A DNA stretch of 64,000 bases from Diprion similis. Its lineage: Eukaryota; Arthropoda; Insecta; Hymenoptera; Diprionidae. Below, piece after piece: positions 1 to 12,500 of the stretch. Numbering within the stretch: position 1 is the first letter of the stretch; each line of letters starts with the position of its first letter. Location: NCBI RefSeq assembly GCF_021155765.1, contig NC_060105.1, forward strand, positions 8,708,501 to 8,772,500. The letters are read 5' to 3'. Below the pieces are notes generated by a model. That model saw only the letters and a program-made list of their open reading frames with translations. It was not told the origin of the DNA and did no database searches. A program made the position numbers and the translations under genes.

Positions 1-3000
1 CGATCGATAAATTGTAATAAACGCACGAATACTAACTATACTAATGAATTATTCTCTCTCAGGCGGAGATAACGTCACGTGATATAAATGATTTACGATT
101 CGTCGACAGAAAAACTCCAGTCGCACAAATTGGTGTGTATAAAATATTTTTCGCTCGTCGTTCTAAATTTGGCATGCTCGGATAGCAGCGTACGTGTACA
201 TACATACATACGTGCATTCAAAGCGTGTCGATTTAACGCGAGGCCTCGATCAACGCTCGGCATTTTCCTGGATCAATGTTCCCGATCATTCACCAGCAAA
301 TATCGGCTCTTCAGCTGTACATATAGTTATATTATACGATTCTATTTTTCAGGTTCATTGCCTCGCTCAATTGGCTCTGCGTGTAGCCAGTTAAATACGA
401 GTGTAGAATTTTGGGATCCGGAACTCGTTTTTCACGATCGTATATATTTTAAAGCGGTGAACGAAAGCTTAACGAAAGCTTAACGAAAGCTTTGAATTTT
501 TTATTATTATTTGAAAAAAGTTTTTTCGAATAAGCCTAGTAATAAATTTTGTTTTCTATACGCGGAAAAAAATATCATTTTTTATCATACGATTTAGAAG
601 TTTTATATCTCGATATTAAACAGGGATATAAAATGTAGAAACACTCGGTTTTCACCCTCAGAAAGTGGGCGAAAGCCATTTTTCAATACAAGAGTTTGAA
701 GAAGATAATTGGATTCCGAAAGTTTGCTCGGCCGAAGAGTCGGTGAAAATCTTTCGCGGTAAGGAAACAAAATTTAGAGGGTTTTAACGGCTGATTGTGA
801 GGACGAGAGCAGCTGAGACCTTTCGCGTCGTAATCCCCTTCAAATATTGACACTATTCTTAAGCATCTCTGATTTACGACGACGTGTATATATTTCACTA
901 AGAATTTCCGATACTTCAGGGAAAATTCTAACCGTCGTTATAGATTGCGGTTCGATCAAAGGGAGCATTAATTTTTTTTACGCAATCTTGAGATGGGCAA
1001 AAAAAACAAAAAACAAATAAAAACGAGAAAACAGATTGATAAAATTCTTGCACGAAAATCTTTCGAATAAATCGTTGAATAACTGAAGGGCTGATCTCGA
1101 CCGCTGAGCCCGTTTGCTCAGAATACATAAACTAGCGAAACGGAAATAGTTAGAATCGTTTTATCAACGTCTTTTCTGCTATGTGTATACACTGAATGGA
1201 ATTTTTTTTTTTTTTTTTTTCACCTTGATTTATTGCACACACGCGCAGGTAAATTTATCGTCGGAGAAATTGGTGCGAATGTGAAATTGGGCGAGCTGTG
1301 CTTTTTTTTTTTTTTTTTTTGGATTTTTTTATTTCGATTTTTTCATCTCTTTATTTTTTTATTTTATCGTAAATATACACGCGGTTATGTTTTACGATCG
1401 TTTTGATATACTTCCAAACGGGTCACGATGATGGCCGGGAATCAACTTGTTTCTTGGAATTTTGCTCTTAGTGTCTCGTAATTTTTTTTAAATTGGCATA
1501 TACTGCATTTACGTGGATACATAAGCACAGAGTTGTGAAAAAAATTGGATATTGCGATACGATCGAGAAAAGGTGGGGAAAATCGTTTTTATATCGAAAG
1601 CATGATTTACATTATAGAAAACGCCAACTTTACATGCAATGTCATGTGCCAGTTCTTTTCATTCTATATAACTGTGTTCAACCAACGTCAAAACAGTTCG
1701 AGGAGTTTATTGTTTCAAGTTAACGGTTTAAATGCAAAAACTTTTGGAGTGAAAATCTCACGTGAAAATTCGTATCGCTTTACTCGCGATTTAAAATTGA
1801 ATTTAATAAAAATCGATGCAAATCACGAATTATTTTGCATACCGCGAAACGATCAGAAGCTGCGATCGCCATTTTTTTGCGGCGAAGGCACCTCCTGCGA
1901 AATTGAATAAACAGTGTTTTTTATCTTTTTCTTCTTCTTCTTTTTAGTTTGTGTACACGATACCGTATCGCCCGATAACAAACACATCCGGTTTAATATA
2001 CATAGTAGACCCTTGAATGCCCTCAACATAAATCTACTGCGGATATATTAATTGGTATATTCCAGTGAAATTACAGGCCTCGATATTTAAGAATTTGCGA
2101 TGATGCAAAAATTTTCTGCGCTTCATTATCACGACACTCTATATTGCGTAGTACATTATGCCGAAATTAATTGGGAAACAAAAATTCGAATAAGTGAAAG
2201 ATGATAAACGTTGTAGGGCTGGGAAATTAATCCATCAATCCTAGACTTGGAATAACAGGTTCTTCAATCAATCAATTAATCGGTTCTACCTACCGATCGT
2301 TTTTCTTTTCAATTAATCATTATTTTTACCATTAAATCGTTTTATTGGCAATTTTGATTCATCAATTTTAACGATTAATCGCGCAATTTGTCATTTTAAT
2401 CAATCTATTTTTCGATCAATCGACCAATTCACACTTATTATTTATTTCTTTGCACAGTGTATTCCGTCGTTTTACAATAATATCAACTCGATTAAATCAT
2501 GTCCAAGTTTTCCCGATTAATGCGTAATTTCTGCACAATTCTGCGCGGAATTGACCGTGTAATCGAAAACTGAACAACGCAGCAGAGTGCGAAATGCATT
2601 TAACTGCACGTATTTAAGGTAATAACATCAGTAGATTATAGTTGAGGAACATAAATCTATGTATAAATAAATACCTCAGGATTACCCGCATCTGGTGTAT
2701 TAAAGTCGAGATTCTGCAACGACGTGAAAAATTGAAGTGAACAAAAAAATATTTAACAAACTCCAACCTAATTATAATGACTAAAGTCTCTTTTTAGAAA
2801 GAGAGGAGAAAGATTTGGAGAAACAAAAAAAAATTATTATAAATAAACCGAAGCCTAAGTTCATAGCTCGCTTTTGGACGGAAGCTGCTTCCTGCAGTGG
2901 CTAATCTCTTCTTGGCATACATGCCAAATATCTCTGGACTATTCGACAGGCCCGAACGGAACTAGCCGTACTCTAATGCTGCGTTTAACGTCCGTCAGTA

Positions 3001-3730
3001 TTATATATCCGATTCGATTTGCACGCGCAAATCTCACCGATGAAAGGCGCTCGTTTTCACTTATCACTTGACGAGGTTGATCCGCGGAAGCCAAATTCTA
3101 TTGATTTGGATTTCGATCGACGATCGTCCTTGTAGGAGTTGCAGCAGAGGATTTTAAATCGGAATTAAAATTCCAGTAAACTCGGTCAACGTTTGTGCAA
3201 CAATTCATGTGTAGATTTAATAGGACTTTTTTCCTCATCAATGAGCTTTTATTTATGTACCCACATTGGCTGAGATTAGTCTGCTCCGATTTAACGCGCT
3301 CATTTCGAGAAGCAATGGATGGAGAAATATACGCGTAAAATTTTTCGCTTCCAATACCGAAGGGGGAAAAACAAACCTATAAACACGCTCGTGACCCTAA
3401 AACGAAAATCGAGAACAATTGGCATGTGCATTAAGTCGAGACGAAACCACATTCGCCTCGAATTGCACAAGTTCGTGTTTGACTATAAACCGGGACCCGT
3501 CAAACGTCGGTATATTAATACACCCTGCACGATTATTACGAGCTGTGCAGCATAGACGAGTGAATGGCTTTCGGCGCATTACGAGTTCTGACTCTATTTT
3601 AATTACGCATAGTTTCAGAAGCCGATTTTACCCTTGAACATTCGAGAAAGTCAGCGATAATCGAGTCTCGTGTTTTTGCCAAACATTGTAAATCGATGTT
3701 GGAATTAGCTTAACGATGGAGATGGAGAAA

Positions 3731-3979
3731 AAAATACTCATTTTTACGTCATGGGCATTGAAAAGTCCACTTTTTGTGCCAGTTTTCGTTCCGTAAAGTA
3801 ACGCTTTATACAGCAGCGAACAAAGTTGCGGAATAAAGTCTTTATTCCGCAGTTTTAATGCGCAGTTCGAAGTGCGCATCCCAAACTGCCGAATAAAGTA
3901 GCTTCGTCGAACAGCTCGCGACATAACCTCACTCTTCGTTTTGCTTTTCAATGCCCATTGCGTAAAAAATATAGTATTT
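3731..3979. repeat. Foldback element 1 (imperfect inverted repeat)
   Basis: The left arm at about 3731-3765, ending in ATGGGCATTGAAAAG, is matched in reverse complement by the right arm at 3944-3979, starting CTTTTCAATGCCCAT. The interior contains a second, near-perfect palindrome around 3830-3850 (GCGGAATAAAG facing CTTTATTCCGC). No target-site duplication could be defined. It is typical of a short non-autonomous foldback/MITE; the superfamily is unknown. Confidence 0.65.
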
Positions 3980-3980
3980 C

Positions 3981-4100
3981 GCATGCCCGTAAACCGTTTT
4001 TTGGCTCGGATAATTTCAGTACTCCCTTCCGGCTCGCCTTCAGCTCGTTCTGAAATCTTTATCCGTCCCAAAAAAAAAAACAGGTGGTTTACGGGCATGC
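3981..4100. repeat. Foldback element 2, abutting element 1
   Basis: A perfect 15-bp inverted repeat (GCATGCCCGTAAACC at 3981-3995, reverse complement at 4086-4100) encloses about 90 bp whose arms continue to pair imperfectly (GGATAATTTCAG against CTGAAATCTTTATCC). The flank on each side also carries a related AAAAAATA...TATTT palindrome, so elements 1 and 2 share an outer module. Confidence 0.6.
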
Positions 4101-7100
4101 CACATAAATAGCTATTTTTTCTCACGGAGACCAAATTTTCAACCAAATTTTCAACAAGGAGGAACAAATTTTGTTCAACAAACTTCTGGCAGGTTGAATG
4201 AAAGATTTTTGTGGAAACTTTAGAAATGCTAAAAAAAAGAAAAAAAATATATTGAAATCAATCAGGATGAAAAAAAAAATCAAACTCTTGGTCGCAAATT
4301 TGACGAGGATGTTTTTTGTTTTTTTTTTTGCGAATTCGTCCGAGGAATGATCAAATCTTTTCAAAGTTAAAACCGTCCAAGGTTTCAAGTTCATTCATAT
4401 TTGAATTTAAATATTTCAAGAGAGAATTTTGTAATCTTTGTACGATTAGCGAAGGTCTTTTGCTCCAGATTATTGATCGATTTCAAGTTCTTTGTGATTT
4501 ATTGACGCGATATCCTATACATAATAGGCTTACACCATGCGACCGTGTACCTACGGTGTATGCTGGTGAAAAATTATAACAACTTTTCACGGTTTTAGTT
4601 GTATGGCCTGACCGGCCAGGAAGTCTGTTGAGGTTCGAAAATTGACCTAAATTTTCTTTATTAATACTTTGCCTGTACGGTGAATGATGCAGAACAGCTT
4701 TGAGGTTTTAAGATTTAAGTAAATTTATAACGACTAACTGCCGAGTGATATAAATATCCGGGACACGAATCACGAGATCAACGTCGGATCTTGATGTTGA
4801 ATAAAAAAACTAAAAAAAAAATGAAAAATAAAACTAAATAATATACCTACTATTAAAGTTAAAAACTCTTTGACCTTATTCCAGAAACAAAATTTCCCGC
4901 TTTCTCATCTCGCGACGATCAATGCACACTTTGTGCGTGTTATTATAGTGCCCGTTTCGTTGTGAATCGAGAGCTCCATAAATTTATCTACAATTATTAT
5001 GATAGGAGAAAAATATCCTGCTCATATCGTATAAACTTATGAAAGATGAAAATTCATTGTAAACGATAAAATTCGTTGAATATCGTTTATAGTTTAATGA
5101 ATATTACGCGCGCTCGTCAATGATTCGATCGCAAGATCAAAAAGCCATGAAGAAAAAAAAACAGAAAAAAAAAAAACTGCGATCGGAAAAGAAATCTTGG
5201 CAATAAAAATGTGTTTGACGATTTTTGCAAAGCTTCAATTACCGGTTCATAAAATCGCGATGAAACTTACAACAACTTCATTCGGATAAAGATGAAGATC
5301 AAGTTCATTCAATAACCGCGATGAATGGGCAGCCAAAGCTTCGAAAGATTTTTTTTTCAAGCTCATCTCATGAATGAATATAACTTGGCAATGCGGCGAA
5401 CATCGTGCTGTTCGACAAAAATAATAGATACTGAATTATATTGAATGAATCGACGAACCAAAATGGCAGGTGAATTGAATAAAATGAAAGCAAGGTAGAC
5501 GAGGTTCTTAAATCTTTTTAAACGAAGATCAAGAAGAATCCACGTGACCTTTACAGAATTTTCAATAAATCTGGAAAAAAAAATCCAAAAACAAAAAAAA
5601 AAAAAACGAAAAAGAGAATTTTTGTGGTGAGCTAAGAAAGAAGAATCAAAAGGTTAGAAAGAGAAAAAAGAAGAATTAATTATAACGTTGTTCGAAAATG
5701 TCTTTCGTTCACAATTGTGTACACATTCATCGATACAACAAGTGTTTGATCTCATTGATCTAGAGCGAAGAGAGAAAAGTAATGTTATACTTATTTGTTT
5801 CATTGAACTCGATGATTTTGCGACGGAAGGAATTGAAGAGACGGTTCGAGGCGAGATGAGTGCGTCCAATTAGTTAACATTTCAATAACCCTGGGCGACA
5901 GGATGCCGAGACTTGAGCTGCAGAAGTACAATACATGCTTGAGAAGAATGAATCGAAGCTTGAAGAATTTTGATAACAGCTTGCAAGGCCTGTGTTCGCG
6001 AAACTTATTTTAATTGCACTGATAAACTCGCCGAAAATTTGTTACCATTGCAGCTTAGTTGCGCTGGCATATCACGTGATTTTAGTCGAACGTTGATAAG
6101 GAGGAATAATTTCAAATTTTCATTGATTTTACTTGATATTGACGAGTTGATTAAAACGATATTTTTGTGGATCAATTAAATAGAATGAACGAAACGAGTC
6201 GGTGATTTCTTTTTTTTTTTTTTTACGTGAGAATTATCACTGAACAAACGTTAGAAGTTTAGGAAAAACCTGAGATCCGTATGATTTAAATGATAGAAAA
6301 AGAAAGAAAAAAAAAAATATAAAGAAATCATCTGAGATTAGAAATTTTCTGCTTATAAACCCCATTTCTAATGTACAAAAAGTACGCGAAAAAGTATCTC
6401 CTGAAATTCTGTTTAAAGAAAATCGAAAATTTCAAACTTTGAATCGTTTTTTCCTTTAATTTGTCAACGGATGACAATCAAGTTTTAAGACTTTAAAACA
6501 AATCGGTAGAATATTTTTCAACCAAAAATATAACCGATCTGAAAGTTTTTTTTTTTTTTTTTTCGTTTCTATTTGTTTATTACTATAAAAATCTGTCGAA
6601 GTCGAAATTTCTCTCGTCGTCCGCACTTTACACGGATAAAAGGTGAGGCCGTGCTTCTTCACTCCTTACGCACTTAACAAGCCATCGTGAGTCGATCGAA
6701 TGTTAATTTTTGAAACGAGATGTAATCTGGTCTGGCGTGTATTACTCTAGTGTGCGAGCCGGAACAAGAGCACTCTGTCACGTCCGAGGTGGAATTGGTA
6801 AGACACGCGTCATCGGTGGATAAACAAACTCAAGCTTGGCTCGTATTATTGCAAATACACTCAAGTTTCGAGCACCGTTAACGTATCGGCCTCGACGTAT
6901 GTGTATGTGTATGTGTATGTGTTCGCCAACGGCAGGTACGCGACGAAGAGGAAGAAGGAAAATAAGAAGCGGTTCCGAGGAATCTTCAAGCTCGACTAAA
7001 GTCGAGGTTCTACTTGCGTCGAATCGCTTGCGGAGGTGGGGCTGATGTTTGCACGTATCCGTTCTATATATATCTGACCGTGAAGAGGAGCTTGCTCGAA

Positions 7101-8976
7101 AGTTAAACCTTTGCACGGATTCGAGTACCGTAGATCGAACACGCTGAAACGGACTCGAATGTCGCCTCCTGCGTCCTCACCGGCTACCTAAATCGCGAGA
7201 CCTGCCTTCGGCATCTCAAAACTTCTTTTCAACTATATTTCAACCGTTGCGTTGTGAAAATAGACGGCTTCTCCAGCCGTAGGAACGATATTACAGGGCT
7301 TGTACGATTTTTGGAGGCGGAAATTCCACAACTTTTCCTGGGATTTTTCGAACCATGTTTCATGATCTGAATATCAATTTACAATGAACAGTCTGCGATT
7401 TTTTGTAAGAAGAAAACGAAAATAAGTTTTGCTTGGACGAAACAGAATTATAAGTGAATTGTTATTTTTTTTTTTTTTTATCGTAAGAGTACAGTGCTTT
7501 GTATAAAAACGAGTTTATTTCTTCGACGGAATTGAAATTCCAGTCTTATTTTCAAAATTCTCTGATTTTTCCCTGCTGTAAGAAATTTCCGGAGTTTTTA
7601 CGGGTTTCCACGTTTTTACTTTGTCTGTAGGAACTCTGGATAAGCTGTAGAAAGTAGTGGACAGAAGTAGAAGAAAAAAAGGTTATAAACAATTCGTGAG
7701 TAAAGTTTTCACTAACCAAATTTAAAATACACGTTCTCATTCAAAGGGCTTTAGCAGCCTGTTGAAATATTCACGTCAACCTGACTTTCAGAGTTTCAAA
7801 TTATCTATTTTTGGACGTTTAACAATTTTTTTTGTAAACCTGTGCTTCATTTTCGTATCTTAGTATAAGATATTTCGAAGTTTCTTTTTTATAATTAACA
7901 ATAAGAAGTGAAAAAAATAATTAAACGATAGATGATATACGTATGTACCACGTGTATATTATAATAATAATAATAATAATTAAAACGAAGTTGAAGAATT
8001 CGGTTCTCTCGATTTCTTCGTGTATTAAGCGAGAAGTTAGATGACGGAAGATTCTTTTGTCGAAATGAAAAACATTGATAATAAATTTTTGAATTGCATT
8101 GATATGCAATTCAGTGCATAAGGGTTAAATCTGACTGCATTTCTGCATTTATTCAGGGTACAGTTTACTAAAAATTAGCCTGCATTTTGACAACTGAATG
8201 TGCATTTCGCCTGTCGTTATTTATCTGATTATTCGGCAAATAGTCGTTGATCAGTCGATCGTGTCGATCTTGAAAATGTACCCTGATTGCATAAACACAA
8301 TCAATCAGACTTACCCTGTAATTTTTCTTAATTTCCCGTGGGAATTTCGTGTCGAAGGAAAAAATCTCGGAGGTGTATGGAAAATTGGAAGCAGGGTTGA
8401 AATTCCAAATTTGAAAACTTCCGGAAGCGCCAAATTGCGAATTTTTTGCTGGTGAAACTTGAAGTAAAGAAATCAAACTTTGACGAAACATCAAAGTTTC
8501 GAATAGTCCGAAACCCGACGCTCAAAGTTCCGAAAGTGCAAAAATGAGAAAATTGAAAAATCTGAAACACCGGAATTCCGAATGATCGAAGACATTCAGT
8601 TCCGTGATTTTCTGGCTTGGTGAGATTTTACCACTTTGATCTTTCTTCCTTTTGGATTTTTGCGATATTTTTACATTCGGAATCCTGGTCATTCTGATTT
8701 TCGGTTTTTCTGATTTTTTACACCCGTTCGTTGTATATTTGAATTTTCGAAATTTTGCACTGTCGGAACTTTACTTCTCGGAATTTCCCTCCTTCGTAAC
8801 TTGAATCCTCGTAAAACCATCGACTTTCCGACCAATCGAAACTCTCACCTTTAGTAAAAGCTCGATTTCTTCACTTCACTCCAAGTTTCCCCAACAAATA
8901 ATCCGGAATTAGACGCTCTCGGAACTTTTCAAATTCCGAACTTCAACCCCGCCCCAAATTTGGGTAATGCACGTAC

Positions 8977-9530
8977 CCATGTCGTCGATAATGGGTGCCA
9001 TCCTGAGCGTCACTCCGACCAGAAGTAGCGACATGGCGAGAAGGAGGCAGGCAGTCGCGACGATGGTCCATCGAGCTCGTGGTGGAAGCTCCTCAGGGTC
9101 GGCAAGTTCTTCGGATGTTTCTCCCGGGCCGATTCTCCGCCGGCGTCGTTTCCGCTTCCTCTTTGGCCTGTGATACTTATCGCAAGGACCGCGTCTCTTC
9201 TTTTGATCGTTGTGACTGTCCTCCTCGTCTTCGAGCTCGTCTTCGAGGTTCAACGCTACGTAGTCGTCGACGTCGTAATGAATTTTCCTGATGAAAAAAA
9301 AAAAAAAAAACAGTCGCGCGTTAATAAAGAGTTACATTTTTCGAATACCGAATTCAAGAATCGAGGCTTTCGATGAAGCTCTGGCTTCGGGGGGATGAAA
9401 GAAGAATCGATAGCCTTTACAACTGTTCGAGGTTTATGGGGTGGTGAACAGAGTAGGATACTGAATTTTTTGTTGGAGTAGTAATTTCCAAATCTTACCA
9501 AAACTTAAACCTTCCCCTAAAGCTTCGATG

Positions 9531-9582
<52 letters not shown>

Positions 9583-12500
9583 GTTGAGGTAACGGAACTT
9601 ACAGCTGATACTTATATTTGTGCTCTTGTGCGTTAATTAACGTTTTCCACGCTCGTTCTTTTAACAACGAAGTTTAACGAGTTTCGAGAATTCTATAGAT
9701 TTATCAGGAAGGTATAGAAACCGTTCACGGAGTGGTGGGTAGTCGGGTCATGGTACACAGCGATATTTCATCCCAGTGTTTTCGTTTCATTAAAGTGTAA
9801 TCATCTGTAATAGACGTCGAATAATAAATATCTCGTTATGATCTCGGTGGTGATTATTTTAAAGTCTTGGAATTTATGGTCCACCGTGAAGTTGGCCTCG
9901 ATGTTTATCGTGATTTACGAATCCAAAGTGCTGCTAATAAGATAATTTATCAAACCTTAATTTTACTAATGCACAATCTTTATTCCTTCTTTTCAAGCTC
10001 TTTGATATATATTTCAATACGGTCGACGAGGCGACCTGAGTTTACCGAGTCATTACATCGATCTATTTTCAAAATGTAAAAATAAGTCCGGAACTATACG
10101 TTTACCTTACGTGCTTGTGATCGATGACGCAAACCGTGGCTATTTGTTGAGGGGGCATAATTTACACGATTCCTTCGAGAAGGGCGAACAGCAGCTCGAT
10201 ACTCAGAAGTATATCTATTCTTTTTCTCAAAGTGTTACAATTCTATCCGATTACCTACTCGAAAAAACGCCTCGCCTATTCACTTCAAAGTTTAAACTCA
10301 GCGTTGAAACATTTCATAATTACGACTGTCAAAATTACATTGACTTATTGCGCACGCATACCTTGGTGGAAATAATTTCGACGCCTAACTAGAAATTTGA
10401 TTTTACGAAAAGTTGGCATTTTCAACGAAATTCTAAGAATACCACGATGAAAAAAAAAATTCATTTTCATTATTCATTTTTAGGAAGAAAAAAAAAAATC
10501 TATTTTGTCCGTGTCAGAAATTTCAAACATCTTTTAACAAAAAAAAAAATTCTACATTTTTATAATTTTTCTTCGAAATTTGTAATTTTTTTTTTTTTAT
10601 ATATACATATAGATAAATACTACGATTATCCGACGATTTTTCACAATCTGACACGCTTTCAAATAATTTCAACAATTTTCAACGAACTGCATTTTACTGT
10701 GTTTTAGCGTAAAAGTTACCTTCGCCAAGCTATCGTGAAAAGTGATGCAAGCCTTTTGAATATTTGAAGGTTTCATCCCCATACTGTCTTCTTTTTATAC
10801 TCTTGTTCTTATTATTATTCGTAGCTCGCTATCCAGCTATAAGCAATCCCTTTTGCACATCGATCTTCATTTGCAAGAATACAATGCAACTATGCATACT
10901 ATATCACAAAATATTATAAAAACGCAGATGCAGATATAGACGGCGGAGGTGCCTTTTCGTTGAATGGGGAAAAGTTTCGCGGTTCTTGAACAGTAACGTC
11001 TATGCGAGGTAAAATCAATAGAAATATATGACTGTCATCTATATGCTTTATATGTTGAACTGCATAGAGTGTTGATGCATCCTTCGTGTTCACTGCATTT
11101 GTGCCTACGATACCTGCTCTTTGCACATACATTCAACGGCATTGCAGCTATTCATCGCGTGGCGCAAAATTGTAGGTATGTACTAGAAGAAGTTTTAATT
11201 AAAGATGAAACTTGAGCATTGTTCTTCGCTGCACGAAAATACGCTGATGACATACGGACGCGGTGTTATTTTTAATTGGTAATTGTTTTTTTTTTTACTT
11301 TTTTTTTTCTTCTTTTTCTACTATTCTCATCACGAATATATCTTCTACCTTCTCAACGTCACGTATTAATGTTACACGCCGTTTGTGTAAACCAATCCGA
11401 AAAGTTTTTTTCAGGAATTGTTCTTTCCTCGTTTCGAATCAACTGTTCAAACCTGGATACCTGATTGAATACCTTTTGTTCTCGAGTCGAGTTTCAACCT
11501 ATTTTTGTGACTTTGAAACACCTATAAAGTTCATTTATCCTCGATACTGTTTATCTGAAGGATTTCGCTGTCTTGAAATAATTTTTATCAGTGATTTGAT
11601 GAGGTGTGAAGTTATAAATTATAATTTTAATTGCAAAAAAAATGGTATAGATAATTTATAAAAGTTGAAAGTTTCTTGTTGTTAAATAAATATGAACGTC
11701 TCAGTTCAGGATTGATCGTTTCGAAAATTCTATATCAATCATTTATAGAAAACACTTTTGAAAGTGGAAAATTTACCTGTAAAAATATACAACGTTTGAA
11801 AAAAAAAAATAATTTGAGACCAGATTTAAAAACTAAATTTTGTTACATAGAAAACTATTTCAAATAAATAATCCGCAGACCCGCTATAAGGCACGCGATC
11901 GTTTACCGAATCGTTATACGCGTATATGTATATACGTATGTAAATTTAGATTTTGAGCCATTTTAGTTTACACCAAGGAGCACCGTAAACAAACAGATTT
12001 ACTTCGGGGTATATTTTTACACCGATCAGACATCGTTATACAAGTATCTATAGTGAATTTTTATTTATTTAACTATTCATTTTTTAATGTTCATTTTTTT
12101 CTTTCCCCCCTCGATTATCTCCATTATTTCTCCTCTCGTTTAATTATTCCCTTCGTTTATTATCTCAATGCCTTATGGACTGCTTATGAACGAATCTTTG
12201 TATCGAGTTATCATCGGGTTTGTTCCGCAGCTATTTTCCAGGACAATCGCGTCTTCATCAGCTATTCAAATTTCAACTAAGAAATATACACAGAAACATG
12301 TCAGTCTGAAATTAGGTTTCGTTTTGATAACGATTTTTTTTCCACCCCAACAACCCCAGGAAATATTTAAAACTCTGGCGAAATGAGGAACAAAGTATTC
12401 CACGACTTTTTCCAGACCCGATTGCGAACCGTTTCGTAATCCATATCGTGATAAAACACGCTAGCAATATTTTACGGTGTTTGATGATATCTCATAACTG

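Larger units (their letters stand above)
1..8976. other. No gene supported (AT-rich left flank)
   Basis: I see no coding region with family resemblance, codon-like composition and splice-site support in this stretch. It should contain the remaining 3' exon(s) of the minus-strand membrane-protein gene that ends abruptly at 8977, because that exon closes with a donor site, but I could not locate them; they may lie beyond the left edge. Visible content is poly-T/poly-A runs, an ATTA/ATCAAT-rich patch at about 2225-2420, interleaved foldbacks at 3728-4125, a short TATGTG microsatellite at about 6898-6920 and a TTCCGAA-rich degenerate patch at about 8360-8960. Open frames here are short and unrecognised. 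Confidence 0.6.

Noticed and set aside
3628-4167. 179-codon minus-strand open frame
   Set aside because: It spans the interleaved foldback repeats and its peptide has no domain character; most likely it is a by-product of the palindromes.
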